Assembly: GCA_001464735.1 (NCBI GenBank)
Contig: LNDU01000044.1
Location: 1 to 64,000 of the forward strand
Reading direction: 5' to 3'
Source of the DNA: Nitrospira sp. Ga0074138
Lineage (GTDB): Bacteria > Nitrospirota > Nitrospiria > Nitrospirales > Nitrospiraceae
Length of the DNA stretch: 64,000 nt
Positions 9,503 to 17,290 of the stretch are shown in pieces (positions within the stretch are counted from its first letter, which is position 1; every line of letters begins with the position of its first letter). The notes beneath the pieces are model-generated. The model was not told the DNA's origin, did not search any database, and was given only the letters and a program-made list of their open reading frames with translations. Position numbers and translations under genes: made by a program.

Positions 9503-9985
9503 TCACTTCACAGTTGATCGGATGCGCTGAAGAAGCCCTGTGGTAGACATGTCGGGAACGAGCGGGATCGTCTTGACCACACCTCCACGAGCTTCAACTA
9601 ATTCGCGGCCGACGATCCGGTCGATCGTCCAATCCCCTCCCTTAACTAGGACATCCGGTTGGACGGCTGCGATGAGCGGGAGCGGATCAGGTTCGTCGAA
9701 AATGACCACAAAATTCACACAGCCTAAGGCTGCCAGCACCTCAGCCCGTTGTGCTTCCGGTACGATCGGTCGGTCGGGCGCCTTATCCAGCGTACGGACC
9801 GAGACATCACTGTTGACCCCGACGACCAGAACATCGCCCAGAGCCTTGGCCGCCTGCAGATACCTGGTATGTCCGATGTGCATCAGGTCGAAACAGCCGT
9901 TTGTGAACACGATCCGTTTTCCCTTTGTCCGTTCACCGGAGAGCACGGAGAGGAGTTGATCGCAAGGCAACACTTTGGTGATCAT
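9503..9985 (-). CDS. rfaE2: Heptose 1-phosphate adenylyltransferase (HldE C-terminal type)
   Basis: Makes ADP-heptose from heptose 1-phosphate for lipopolysaccharide core. 160 aa correspond only to the nucleotidyltransferase half of HldE; the kinase half is not in the window. The nucleotidyltransferase signature is FTNGCFDLMHIGHTRYL, followed by VGVNSDVSVR and a VKGGDW motif. gmhA, the first enzyme of the pathway, lies about 5 kb away at 15098-15676. The start overlooks a 200-base intergenic region shared with the divergent sensor kinase. Confidence 0.93.
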   Translation of the reverse strand: MITKVLPCDQLLSVLSGERTKGKRIVFTNGCFDLMHIGHTRYLQAAKALGDVLVVGVNSDVSVRTLDKAPDRPIVPEAQRAEVLAALGCVNFVVIFDEPDPLPLIAAVQPDVLVKGGDWTIDRIVGRELVEARGGVVKTIPLVPDMSTTGLLQRIRSTVK

Positions 9986-10121
9986 GGCCCCATCATACCG
10001 TGCAGATCGCTCTGTCGGCTACATGGAAAGAGGATCGGGCTGGACGGTGTCTGCCGTCTAGGTTCCCTGACGTGACGCACACGATGTTTCAGCAGAATCC
10101 TGGTGTTACCGGACGAGTTGC

Positions 10122-10155
10122 CACATAATGGATTGACATAGCACATAACGGACTG
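10122..10155. promoter_or_regulatory. Direct repeat CACATAAYGGAYTG, candidate regulator site
   Basis: Two 14-base direct repeats, CACATAATGGATTG (10122-10135) and CACATAACGGACTG (10142-10155), start exactly 20 bases apart, two helical turns. They differ at two positions. They lie 32 bases upstream of the sensor kinase ATG, in the divergent gap with rfaE2. Tandem sites spaced by whole helical turns are typical of dimeric response-regulator binding, so this may be an autoregulatory site; that is inference. Confidence 0.35.
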
Positions 10156-10186
10156 GAAGGCCTGGCAAGGGACCTGGCCTAGTGTC

Positions 10187-13100
10187 ATGGGTGTGCCTGG
10201 AGCGTGGGCGATGATGGTGGAAGGCGTGAGCATGGTCTGGATCATTGCGGCGGCCAATGTTTTGCTGATCGCTTCCTTGGTCTTTTCTCTCATGCGGACA
10301 TCCCAGCGAGCACGCCGCACGAGGATCTGTGCGGAAGCCGAAAGACTCCGCTTCCAGGAAAACGAGCAGCGGCTCCGGAGTATGTTGGAAGCTGAACCCC
10401 ATGGGATATTGGTCATCGGGCTCGACTACCGGGTGCTTCAACTCAATCCTGCGGGATGTCTCCTCTTCGATGCGGGATTTTCAGAAGAGATAGTGGGGAC
10501 AGATGTTCGAACGTATATCCAGACGAACGATTGTCTACAGATCGAAGAAATGCATAGGGCAGCGAGGGAAGGCCGGGAAACTTGTGGAAAAGGGCGGCTA
10601 ATCGGACTATCGGGGCAGGTTCGGTGGGTCGAGGTCACGTTCGTCCCACTTGCAGCCAGTGACGGCACTGTGCAAGCGGTCCTTAGCGTCGTCAGGAATG
10701 TGACGGAGCAACGGAGCGCCGATCGTCGGCAAGCTCTCCAGCACGCTGTGGCCAAAGTGCTCGCAGGTGCCTCTACGGTCGAGCAAGCGATCCCCGACCT
10801 TCTCCAGGCCCTTGTTGTGAATCTCGATTGGCATGTTGGTCTGTTCTGGCGGGTGCAAGCCGACCGGCAAACCATTATCTGCACGCAGGACTGGGCGGTT
10901 GATACAACGATGGTGCAGGAGTTCATGAGAAGAAGGCGGCAGGAGATCTACACGGCCGGGGCTGATCTGCCGGGGCACTGTTGGGCCCGTGGGGAGCCGT
11001 TGTGGGTAGAGGACATTGTAAGAGACCCTCTCTTGACGCGTGGGCCTGTCGAAGCGACGGGAATGCTGCACGCGGCCTGTGCGTTTCCTATCTGGCTGAG
11101 GGCTCACGTCTACGGCGTCATCGAGCTCTTCAGCAGGGATCCTCAGGCCAGGGATTGGGATTTACTGAGAGCTTTGGGCACGGTCGGAAGACAGATCGGC
11201 CTGTTCGTCGAACGAACGGAAGTGGAAGCGGCACTGCATGAGAACGAAGCCCGTACCAGCTTGATTATTGATACGGCTCTCGACGCTGTGATGACGATGG
11301 ATCATACAGGCCAGATTACCGAGTGGAATGCCCAGGCTGAGCAGGTATTTGGCTGGTCTGCACATGAGGTGATCGGGCGCGATGTTGCCGACACGATCTT
11401 TCCACCGTCCCAATGCCTCAGCTATCGCGCCTATGTTCAGCGGCTTCTTGAACCCCAGGACTCGCCCCTCTCAAACAGGTTGGTCGAAATGATCGGTCTC
11501 CGGCGTGACGGCTGTGAATTTCCAGTGGAAATCGCCATGACACCATTAGCCGTCGAGGGCTCCGTCATCTTCAGCGCATTTATCCGAGATATCACGAGTC
11601 GGAAAGAAGCCGAGCAAGCACTGAAGGGCTATGCCCAGCAGTTGGAGCATATCAATCAGCAGCTGGATGTCGCCTTGAGGGAGGCCAAAGCCGCCACCGA
11701 GGCCAAGTCGTCGTTCCTGGCGACCATGAGTCACGAAATCCGGACACCGATGAATGGTGTGATCGGGATGACCGGTCTCTTGCTGGAGACCACATTGACG
11801 GAGGAACAACGTGAATATGCGGAGACTGTTCACAGTTGTGGAGACCATCTCCTCACGATCATCAACGATATTCTCGATTTTTCGAAGATTGAAGCAGGGA
11901 AATTGGATTTGGAGATGATTGAGTTCGATCTTCGGCTCACTCTCGACGAGTCGTTGGACCTCGTAGCAGAACGTGCGTCGTCCAAAGGACTTAATGTGGC
12001 TTGTCTCTTCCACGCCGATGTGCCGCGCCATTTGCTTGGTGATCCAGGGCGCCTCCGGCAGGTGGTGATGAACTTGATGGCGAATGCCATTAAGTTTACC
12101 GAAAGCGGGGATGTGGTGGTGGAAGTGACGGTTGAGGCTCAATCGAAGGACGACGCAATGATTCGCGTTGCGGTCACGGACACGGGGATCGGGATCTCAG
12201 AGGAAGCGTGTGAGCGACTATTTCAGTCGTTCAGCCAAGCCGATGGGGCCACAACGAGGAAATATGGTGGGACCGGGCTCGGGCTTGCGATTTGCAAACG
12301 TCTTGTCGAGATGATGGGTGGAACGATTGGGGTGATGAGCCGGGTTGGAGAGGGGAGCTGCTTCTGGTTTACGGTGAATCTTCGTAAACAGGCTGATGGC
12401 TCCCGCAGGGCACACCTCTCTGCTGCCGTGCTAGCCGGTCTTCGTATCTTAATCGTGGATGAGAAGGCCATCAATCGAAGGATGTTGGAGCAGATGACAA
12501 AGAAATGGGGGATGCAACCGACACTGGTTCAGAGCGGCTCCGAGGCGTTGGACGTCCTAAGCGGTGGGCCTATGCAATCACGGTTCGACCTTGCTCTGTT
12601 GGATGTCGATATGAGTCCGACGGATGGGATCGAATTGGCACGTGCGATCAAGGCACGACCTGAAGGAGGCGATGCCAAACTCGTCCTGCTCACATCGTTT
12701 GGTCGGCGGGGAGATGCGAAGACAGCCAAAGAAGCGGGGTTAGCAGCCTATCTGACCAAGCCGATTCGTGAGCGACAGTTGCATGATTGTCTTGTCGCAG
12801 TCCTCATGCAGCGCCCCGTTAGGTCAGGTCTATCGGCCACGAGTGACGCACCTCCACTCATCACTCGGCACACCCTCGCAGAGACCACGGCCACGGTGGA
12901 TCTCCGTATCCTCCTGGCCGAGGATAACATCATTAATCAAAAAGTGGCCGTTCGCCTCTTCCAGCGGTTGGGGCATCGGATTGACGTCGTGACCAACGGG
13001 CGTGAGGCTGTCGAGGCGGTATCGCGCGTGCGCTATGACGTGGTGTTCATGGATTGCCAGATGCCGGACATGGATGGCTTCGAAGCGACAAGCCTCATTC

Positions 13101-13399
13101 GCGAACATGAGGCGGCCGGAACTGTTTCAAGTTGCGATTTTCAGGTCTCGGGCCCAAGATCGGAACATTCCGGCCTCCAACCAGACACTCGGCACCCCAA
13201 ACTTGAAGCTCCCCGTCGTGCGGTGATTATAGCCATGACGGCAAACGCCATGCAGGGAGACCGTGAACGGTGTCTGGCTGCGGGGATGGACGACTATCTC
13301 TCCAAGCCTATTTCGGTAGACGCGCTGGCTGGTGTCCTGGGCCGAGTCAATCAGGAGTACAAAGGTTCCCGACCTGACAAAAGCCAAGAGGCGGCATAG
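10187..13399 (+). CDS. Hybrid sensor histidine kinase, PAS-GAF-PAS-HisKA-HATPase-REC-REC
   Basis: 1070 aa. A single membrane segment (residues ~17-35) is followed by PAS (~60-175), GAF (~180-345) and PAS (~355-470). HisKA contains the phospho-acceptor in MSHEIRTPMNG (His ~517). HATPase carries NLMANAIKF, DTGIGI and GGTGLGLAI. REC1 (~750-870) has its acceptor Asp in ALLDVDMSP; REC2 (~905-1050) has it in VVFMDCQMPDMDG and its lysine in LSKPI. REC2 contains an extra ~30-residue segment (13119-13212) bounded by inverted repeats. There is no HPt domain or DNA-binding partner nearby, so phosphotransfer targets are elsewhere. In-frame ATGs at 10211 and 10232 are alternative starts. The signal is unknown. 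Confidence 0.9.
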   Translation: MGVPGAWAMMVEGVSMVWIIAAANVLLIASLVFSLMRTSQRARRTRICAEAERLRFQENEQRLRSMLEAEPHGILVIGLDYRVLQLNPAGCLLFDAGFSEEIVGTDVRTYIQTNDCLQIEEMHRAAREGRETCGKGRLIGLSGQVRWVEVTFVPLAASDGTVQAVLSVVRNVTEQRSADRRQALQHAVAKVLAGASTVEQAIPDLLQALVVNLDWHVGLFWRVQADRQTIICTQDWAVDTTMVQEFMRRRRQEIYTAGADLPGHCWARGEPLWVEDIVRDPLLTRGPVEATGMLHAACAFPIWLRAHVYGVIELFSRDPQARDWDLLRALGTVGRQIGLFVERTEVEAALHENEARTSLIIDTALDAVMTMDHTGQITEWNAQAEQVFGWSAHEVIGRDVADTIFPPSQCLSYRAYVQRLLEPQDSPLSNRLVEMIGLRRDGCEFPVEIAMTPLAVEGSVIFSAFIRDITSRKEAEQALKGYAQQLEHINQQLDVALREAKAATEAKSSFLATMSHEIRTPMNGVIGMTGLLLETTLTEEQREYAETVHSCGDHLLTIINDILDFSKIEAGKLDLEMIEFDLRLTLDESLDLVAERASSKGLNVACLFHADVPRHLLGDPGRLRQVVMNLMANAIKFTESGDVVVEVTVEAQSKDDAMIRVAVTDTGIGISEEACERLFQSFSQADGATTRKYGGTGLGLAICKRLVEMMGGTIGVMSRVGEGSCFWFTVNLRKQADGSRRAHLSAAVLAGLRILIVDEKAINRRMLEQMTKKWGMQPTLVQSGSEALDVLSGGPMQSRFDLALLDVDMSPTDGIELARAIKARPEGGDAKLVLLTSFGRRGDAKTAKEAGLAAYLTKPIRERQLHDCLVAVLMQRPVRSGLSATSDAPPLITRHTLAETTATVDLRILLAEDNIINQKVAVRLFQRLGHRIDVVTNGREAVEAVSRVRYDVVFMDCQMPDMDGFEATSLIREHEAAGTVSSCDFQVSGPRSEHSGLQPDTRHPKLEAPRRAVIIAMTANAMQGDRERCLAAGMDDYLSKPISVDALAGVLGRVNQEYKGSRPDKSQEAA
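13124..13210 (+). repeat. In-frame palindrome-bounded insertion in REC2
   Basis: Within the second receiver domain, the segment between IREHEAAG and VIIAMTANAMQG is about 30 residues longer than in ordinary receivers. It is bounded by perfect 8-base inverted repeats, TTCAAGTT (13126-13133) and AACTTGAA (13200-13207). The encoded peptide (SSCDFQVSGPRSEHSG..., then HPKLEAP) is unlike receiver sequence. It keeps the frame and sits in a surface loop before beta-4, as expected for a tolerated insertion of a small palindromic element. Confidence 0.5.
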
Positions 13400-13432
13400 C
13401 TTGCCTTTCCCCGTCAGAGTCCCTTTCCCACA

Positions 13433-14128
13433 TCACGTCAGCTCAAGCGTCAATTGTTCTGGTGTTTGGCCGAGGCCAGCCGGTCTGGTTGACCGGATTG
13501 ATAAGTCTAAGGCTCGCGTGAGGTAGGGCGTGGGACGATCCTCGATCAGTTGAGTGGGCGAGACGAGTTCCTGCAATGCGCCTCGACAGGATCCGCAGTG
13601 GTGGCGCTTTGGCTGGATCGTTCTTCGATGCCGTCGATAGAGTCGACCGCAGTCTTGGCATCGCCAGGCGAATTTCGCTAAGGCCATTACTTCCTTCTCC
13701 AGCGTGTGGTAGGTCGTCACGGCGACTGTCCCTGTTCGATTCATCTGCGCCATCTTCCGCAAAAAATCCAGGCCATGATCAGGCCGACGTTTCAATACAT
13801 CGAATTGCCATTGATGAATCATTTCATGGGCCAAGGTGTTGAGCAGCTCCTGTTCCGCGTAGGGTGTCCGTGCGGTGAGCTGTTCAAAGAGCGGGAGAGA
13901 AAGGCGAATTTCTCGACGACTGTGAGTCAGCGTGAGGGGGGAGAAGGCCTTTGGCCCTTCGCGGCAGGCAAACATCCCAACCGAGGAGGTCAGGCGCTGA
14001 CTCCAGACGATCTCGATTGGCCTTAGTAAACCGGCAAAGTACTGTGTGTTCAAGTGCTGCCAACGAGCCTGTAGCCATTCTGAAGAAAGGAGTACCGAAA
14101 GGCTCGGGGCGGACGAGGTTGAGCTCAT
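13433..14128 (-). CDS. SprT-like zinc metalloprotease family protein
   Basis: 231 aa with the SprT-like layout. The zinc-protease helix is HEMIHQWQ (HExxH), with a third ligand candidate in the downstream HGLDFLRKM region. A C-terminal zinc ribbon runs from WRCQDCGRLYRRHRR to HHCGSCRGAL (CxxC...CxxC). SprT/Spartan relatives cut DNA-crosslinked proteins, but the function of stand-alone bacterial members is not well defined. The ATG overlaps the preceding gene's stop by four bases, making it the last gene of the gmhA operon. Confidence 0.82.
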   Translation of the reverse strand: MSSTSSAPSLSVLLSSEWLQARWQHLNTQYFAGLLRPIEIVWSQRLTSSVGMFACREGPKAFSPLTLTHSRREIRLSLPLFEQLTARTPYAEQELLNTLAHEMIHQWQFDVLKRRPDHGLDFLRKMAQMNRTGTVAVTTYHTLEKEVMALAKFAWRCQDCGRLYRRHRRTIQPKRHHCGSCRGALQELVSPTQLIEDRPTPYLTRALDLSIRSTRPAGLGQTPEQLTLELT

Positions 14129-15114
14129 CCCAATTCCTCCAGCACGGCCGCTGCGAGCAACGGCAGCATGATCTCGTGGTGACCGGTTAAGGAATAGCCC
14201 TGGCCCCCCTTTTGCGTGGGGCGCCGCACGACGTTGGTCTGCGGTCGGTAATGGGAGAGAAAGTCCATATTCACGGTCGTAATATTGGCGATCGGATGGC
14301 CGAGGTTTCTCCCTAATGACAGTGTTTTTAGAAAGACCTCTGGCAAAATCACCGCCGAGCCGACGTTCAGGTACACGCCACCTTCCATCCCAGCGACGAC
14401 AGCAGTCAGACGCCTGAAGTCCAGGAGAGAAGTAGCGCCAATGGCTGCACCGTCCGCCGAGGGGTGCATGTGGATAATGTCGGTTCCGACCGCGACGTGC
14501 ACGGTCACCGGAAGACCGAGTTTCGCTCCTGTGGCAAGAATGCTGACAGCTCGATTCGGGAATTGATCGGCTGTTTGGTTCATGTAGCGTCCGATGGCTT
14601 CACCCAGCCCCTGACCGTCTTTCGCGCCACGCGTGATGGCGTCATTCAGAATCTGCCCCGTTTCTTCGGCCATGCCGAACCGACCATTGTCGATCTCGGC
14701 ATCGACTTCTTCGGAGGTGTGCCCCATGAAGGCCAATTCGAAGTCGTGAATAATTCCTGCCCCGTTCATGGCCACTGCCGTGATGATGCCTCGTTCCATC
14801 AAGTCCGTGATGATCGGGGACAGCCCCACCTTGATGACATGGGCGCCGATTCCGAGGATGACGGGGCGACGTCTTCGATGCGCCTTCACGATGGCCTGGG
14901 TGACGGCCCGCAATGTTGTAACCGCGAGGATGTTTGGAAGGCGGGAAGAGAAGGTTGAGAAAGTCCCTCCGCGTTTCCACGGCGCGGCCAAGTCCGAAAG
15001 CCGGACCTTGCTGTGTCGTTTTTTTAGCGGATAGGTCTTGAGGTCAGACGCGTTGATCGGAGGGATCAAGGCGGGCGGCCGAGTCAAGGGAGTCCGATCA
15101 GGACGCTTTCCCAA
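14125..15114 (-). CDS. Conserved protein between gmhA and SprT-like gene, possibly deoxyhypusine synthase-like
   Basis: 329 aa, soluble, well-conserved in appearance. Key stretches are GIGAHVIKVGLSPII, MNGAGIIHDFELAFMG, GRFGMAEETG, and EGGVYLNVGSAVILPEVF. The glycine-rich GAHVIK and NGAG blocks recall Rossmann-type NAD-binding folds, and the general pattern reminds me of deoxyhypusine-synthase-like bacterial proteins; that assignment is tentative. No eIF5A homologue would be expected in bacteria, so a deoxyhypusine role is unlikely even if the fold matches. It overlaps gmhA by 17 bases and sprT-like by four, so it is in one operon and may relate to sugar or envelope metabolism. Confidence 0.65.
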   Translation of the reverse strand: MGKRPDRTPLTRPPALIPPINASDLKTYPLKKRHSKVRLSDLAAPWKRGGTFSTFSSRLPNILAVTTLRAVTQAIVKAHRRRRPVILGIGAHVIKVGLSPIITDLMERGIITAVAMNGAGIIHDFELAFMGHTSEEVDAEIDNGRFGMAEETGQILNDAITRGAKDGQGLGEAIGRYMNQTADQFPNRAVSILATGAKLGLPVTVHVAVGTDIIHMHPSADGAAIGATSLLDFRRLTAVVAGMEGGVYLNVGSAVILPEVFLKTLSLGRNLGHPIANITTVNMDFLSHYRPQTNVVRRPTQKGGQGYSLTGHHEIMLPLLAAAVLEELG

Positions 15115-15676
15115 GGAAATGATCCTCTACCAGTTCGCACAGGACGTGGCCGAGCGTGATGTGACTTTCTTGAATCCGAGACGTGACCGTAGACGGAACG
15201 ATGAAAGGGTAATCGACCAACGCGGCCAGCTTTCCGCCGTTGGCGCCTGTCCAGGCAATCGTGGTCAAGCCACCGTCGCGGGCCGCCGCGACGCCTTTCA
15301 GCACGTTTGGAGAATTTCCGCTGGTACTGATGCCAATCGCAATGTCCCCTTTTCGGCCATGGGCGCGTACCTGGCGGGCAAAGAGTTCTTCGTACCCATA
15401 GTCATTCGCGATGCAAGTAATGGCGGCAATGTCCGTCGCCAAGGCAATTGCGGGTAAAGGCATGCGGTCGGCCTTGTACCGTCCGACGAACTCCGCCGCA
15501 ATATGGGCCGCATCGGTGGCGCTGCCACCGTTGCCGAACAGCAAGACTTTATAGCCGTCGCGAAAGGCCGCTCCGATCAGTCTTGCGACTTGGACGATCC
15601 GGTCGGCATGTTCGTACGCGAACTGCTGTTTGACTCTGGCACTGTCGGCAAACGCCGCGAGGATCGATTCTTTCAT
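15098..15676 (-). CDS. gmhA: Phosphoheptose isomerase
   Basis: Converts sedoheptulose 7-phosphate to D-glycero-heptose 7-phosphate, the first step to LPS core heptose. 192 aa, a single SIS domain: LFGNGGSATDAAHIAAEFVGRY is the substrate/zinc loop and ISTSGNSPNVLKG the phosphosugar-binding serine loop; a late histidine block (SHITLGHVLCELVE) completes the active site. It is first in a three-gene operon with the unknown 14125-15114 gene and the SprT-like gene. Confidence 0.94.
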   Translation of the reverse strand: MKESILAAFADSARVKQQFAYEHADRIVQVARLIGAAFRDGYKVLLFGNGGSATDAAHIAAEFVGRYKADRMPLPAIALATDIAAITCIANDYGYEELFARQVRAHGRKGDIAIGISTSGNSPNVLKGVAAARDGGLTTIAWTGANGGKLAALVDYPFIVPSTVTSRIQESHITLGHVLCELVEDHFLGKAS

Positions 15677-15728
15677 GGCCGCGATTTTAGGCGAGGCGGT
15701 TCATCGTGTCAAACAGACGGGTGTGGCC

Positions 15729-16667
15729 TTACGACTTCACCGGTGCCGATGTTCCGGTCTGTCTGATGGCATTCATCGCCAGCGCGATCATCGAGCCGAC
15801 ATCGGAGACACTCGCCGGCAGAATGAGGGTATTGGTCGTTTTCGCTAGTTCTCCGAACTTTGCGATGTATTGTTCCGCGACGCGGAGCTGAACGGCCTCC
15901 TGCCCTCCGGGAACCTGAATGGTTTCGGCGACTCTGCGGAGCCCCTCGGCAGTAGCTTGGGCGATGGCGAGTATAGCGGCTGCGGCGCCCTCGGCTTCAT
16001 TGATCTGTTGCTGTTTCTTGGCTTCCGACGCCTTGATCACTTGCTGCTTTTCACCCTCGGCCTGATTGATCGCGGCGTCGCGCTCGCCTTCAGACGTGAG
16101 AATCACGGCGCGTTTCTCTCGCTCCGCCCGCATTTGCTTCTCCATCGCATTCAACACGTCTTTCGGCGGCGTAATGTTCTTGATCTCATACCGCAACACT
16201 TTCACGCCCCAGGCTTCTGAGGCCTTGTCCAGCTCGTTCACAACCTGGATGTTAATATTGGTCCGTTCCTCGAACGTTCGGTCGAGTTCGATCTTGCCGA
16301 TCTCGCTTCGCAGCGTGGTTTGCGCGAGTTGGATCAGCGCGAAATTGTAGTCGCTGATGCCGTAGGATGCGCGCTGAGGGTTCAAGATCTTGAGGTACAA
16401 GATACCGTCCACCGAGACCTGCACATTGTCGCGCGTGATACAGACCTGTTCCGGAATGTCGGTGGCGACTTCTTTCAGGGAATGTTTGTAGCGGATGCGA
16501 TCGATGAAAGGCACGAGGATGTGAAAGCCGGCATCCAGTGTCGCCGAATACTTGCCGAGTCGCTCGACGACGTAGGCGCTCTGTTGCGGCACGACGACCG
16601 CAGTTTTGCCAATGACGATCACCACCAGCAACGCCAGCATCAGCATCACGAACAGTCCTTCGGTCAT
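15729..16667 (-). CDS. SPFH/band 7 protein, stomatin/QmcA-like
   Basis: 312 aa with an N-terminal membrane anchor (about residues 4-22) and a SPFH domain starting at VVVPQQSAYVVERLGKYSATLDAGFH. A long charged helical region follows (AEREKRAVILTSEGERDAAINQAEGEKQ), then an alanine-rich stretch. This is the arrangement of QmcA/stomatin proteins, which form oligomeric membrane scaffolds that modulate proteases or lipid domains. It lies 37 bases after an NfeD gene, the usual partner. A separate SPFH pair, hflKC, is present at 52.5-54.5 kb. Confidence 0.9.
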   Translation of the reverse strand: MTEGLFVMLMLALLVVIVIGKTAVVVPQQSAYVVERLGKYSATLDAGFHILVPFIDRIRYKHSLKEVATDIPEQVCITRDNVQVSVDGILYLKILNPQRASYGISDYNFALIQLAQTTLRSEIGKIELDRTFEERTNINIQVVNELDKASEAWGVKVLRYEIKNITPPKDVLNAMEKQMRAEREKRAVILTSEGERDAAINQAEGEKQQVIKASEAKKQQQINEAEGAAAAILAIAQATAEGLRRVAETIQVPGGQEAVQLRVAEQYIAKFGELAKTTNTLILPASVSDVGSMIALAMNAIRQTGTSAPVKS

Positions 16668-16704
16668 CGGTGTATCCTCCCTGCTGATCCTAGTTTTGCG
16701 CGCT

Positions 16705-17139
16705 TCATTCCGCCGTGATCCACAGTGTCAGCCCTTCGACGCGATCGACTTTGCAACGTTGATGTTTCAACAACGGAGTGAGGCCGGCATTGTGGGCGGT
16801 CCAGACGGTGCCGCGTAATTCTGCCTTGCCTGTCGCGCCGGCTGCGAGGTCTTCGAGCGGGGTCGCCTGTTCACCCGCAAGGGTGTCCATGGGAGGTAGG
16901 TTCCCGTTCCGTCGGGTCATCCAGGCCAAGAGGGAGCTTCGGAACATCAGCAGCGACAGGATCGCCAGGCCGGAGAACATGAGCCACTGTAGCCATTCCT
17001 CCTGTACGAACCCTATGCCGGTCAGGCCTCCCACAATCAATGCCGCCAGGCCAAGGAAGAGAATATAAAAACCGCCGGGCGTGACCATTTCGATGCCGAG
17101 CAGCAAGAAACCGAGCAGTACCCAATACCACCAGATCAT
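16705..17139 (-). CDS. NfeD-like membrane protein
   Basis: 144 aa. Two or three N-terminal membrane helices (WYWVLLGFLLLGIEMV; FYILFLGLAALIVGGLTGI; WLQWLMFSGLAILSLLMF) are followed by a small C-terminal OB-fold domain (GKAELRGTVWTAHN ... KVDRVEGLTLWI). This is the short NfeD1b type without the ClpP-like protease domain. It is first in an operon with the SPFH protein; the pair is known widely as a membrane quality-control module. Confidence 0.88.
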   Translation of the reverse strand: MIWWYWVLLGFLLLGIEMVTPGGFYILFLGLAALIVGGLTGIGFVQEEWLQWLMFSGLAILSLLMFRSSLLAWMTRRNGNLPPMDTLAGEQATPLEDLAAGATGKAELRGTVWTAHNAGLTPLLKHQRCKVDRVEGLTLWITAE

Positions 17140-17252
17140 TGGGAGGCCTCGTTGAATCTGTGAGACGACTATGCGATGGGGAAGATTCCAGCGTAAAGTC
17201 TAGGCTGGTTTCAGGAGGCCGTCAAGCGGAAGGGCGATTGGAGAAGGCTGAA

Positions 17253-17281
17253 TTGATCGACCGGGATGTCGGTGCTATAGT
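17253..17281 (+). promoter_or_regulatory. Sigma-70-like promoter for the CARF gene
   Basis: TTGATC (17253-17258) and TATAGT (17276-17281) are separated by 17 bases, a good match to the TTGACA-N17-TATAAT consensus. The ATG of the CARF gene is at 17291, only nine bases after the -10 box, so transcription would begin within a few bases of the start codon and the mRNA would be leaderless or nearly so. No ribosome-binding site is visible before the ATG, which agrees. This is a reading by eye. Confidence 0.45.
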
Positions 17282-17290
17282 TCGCGCGCA

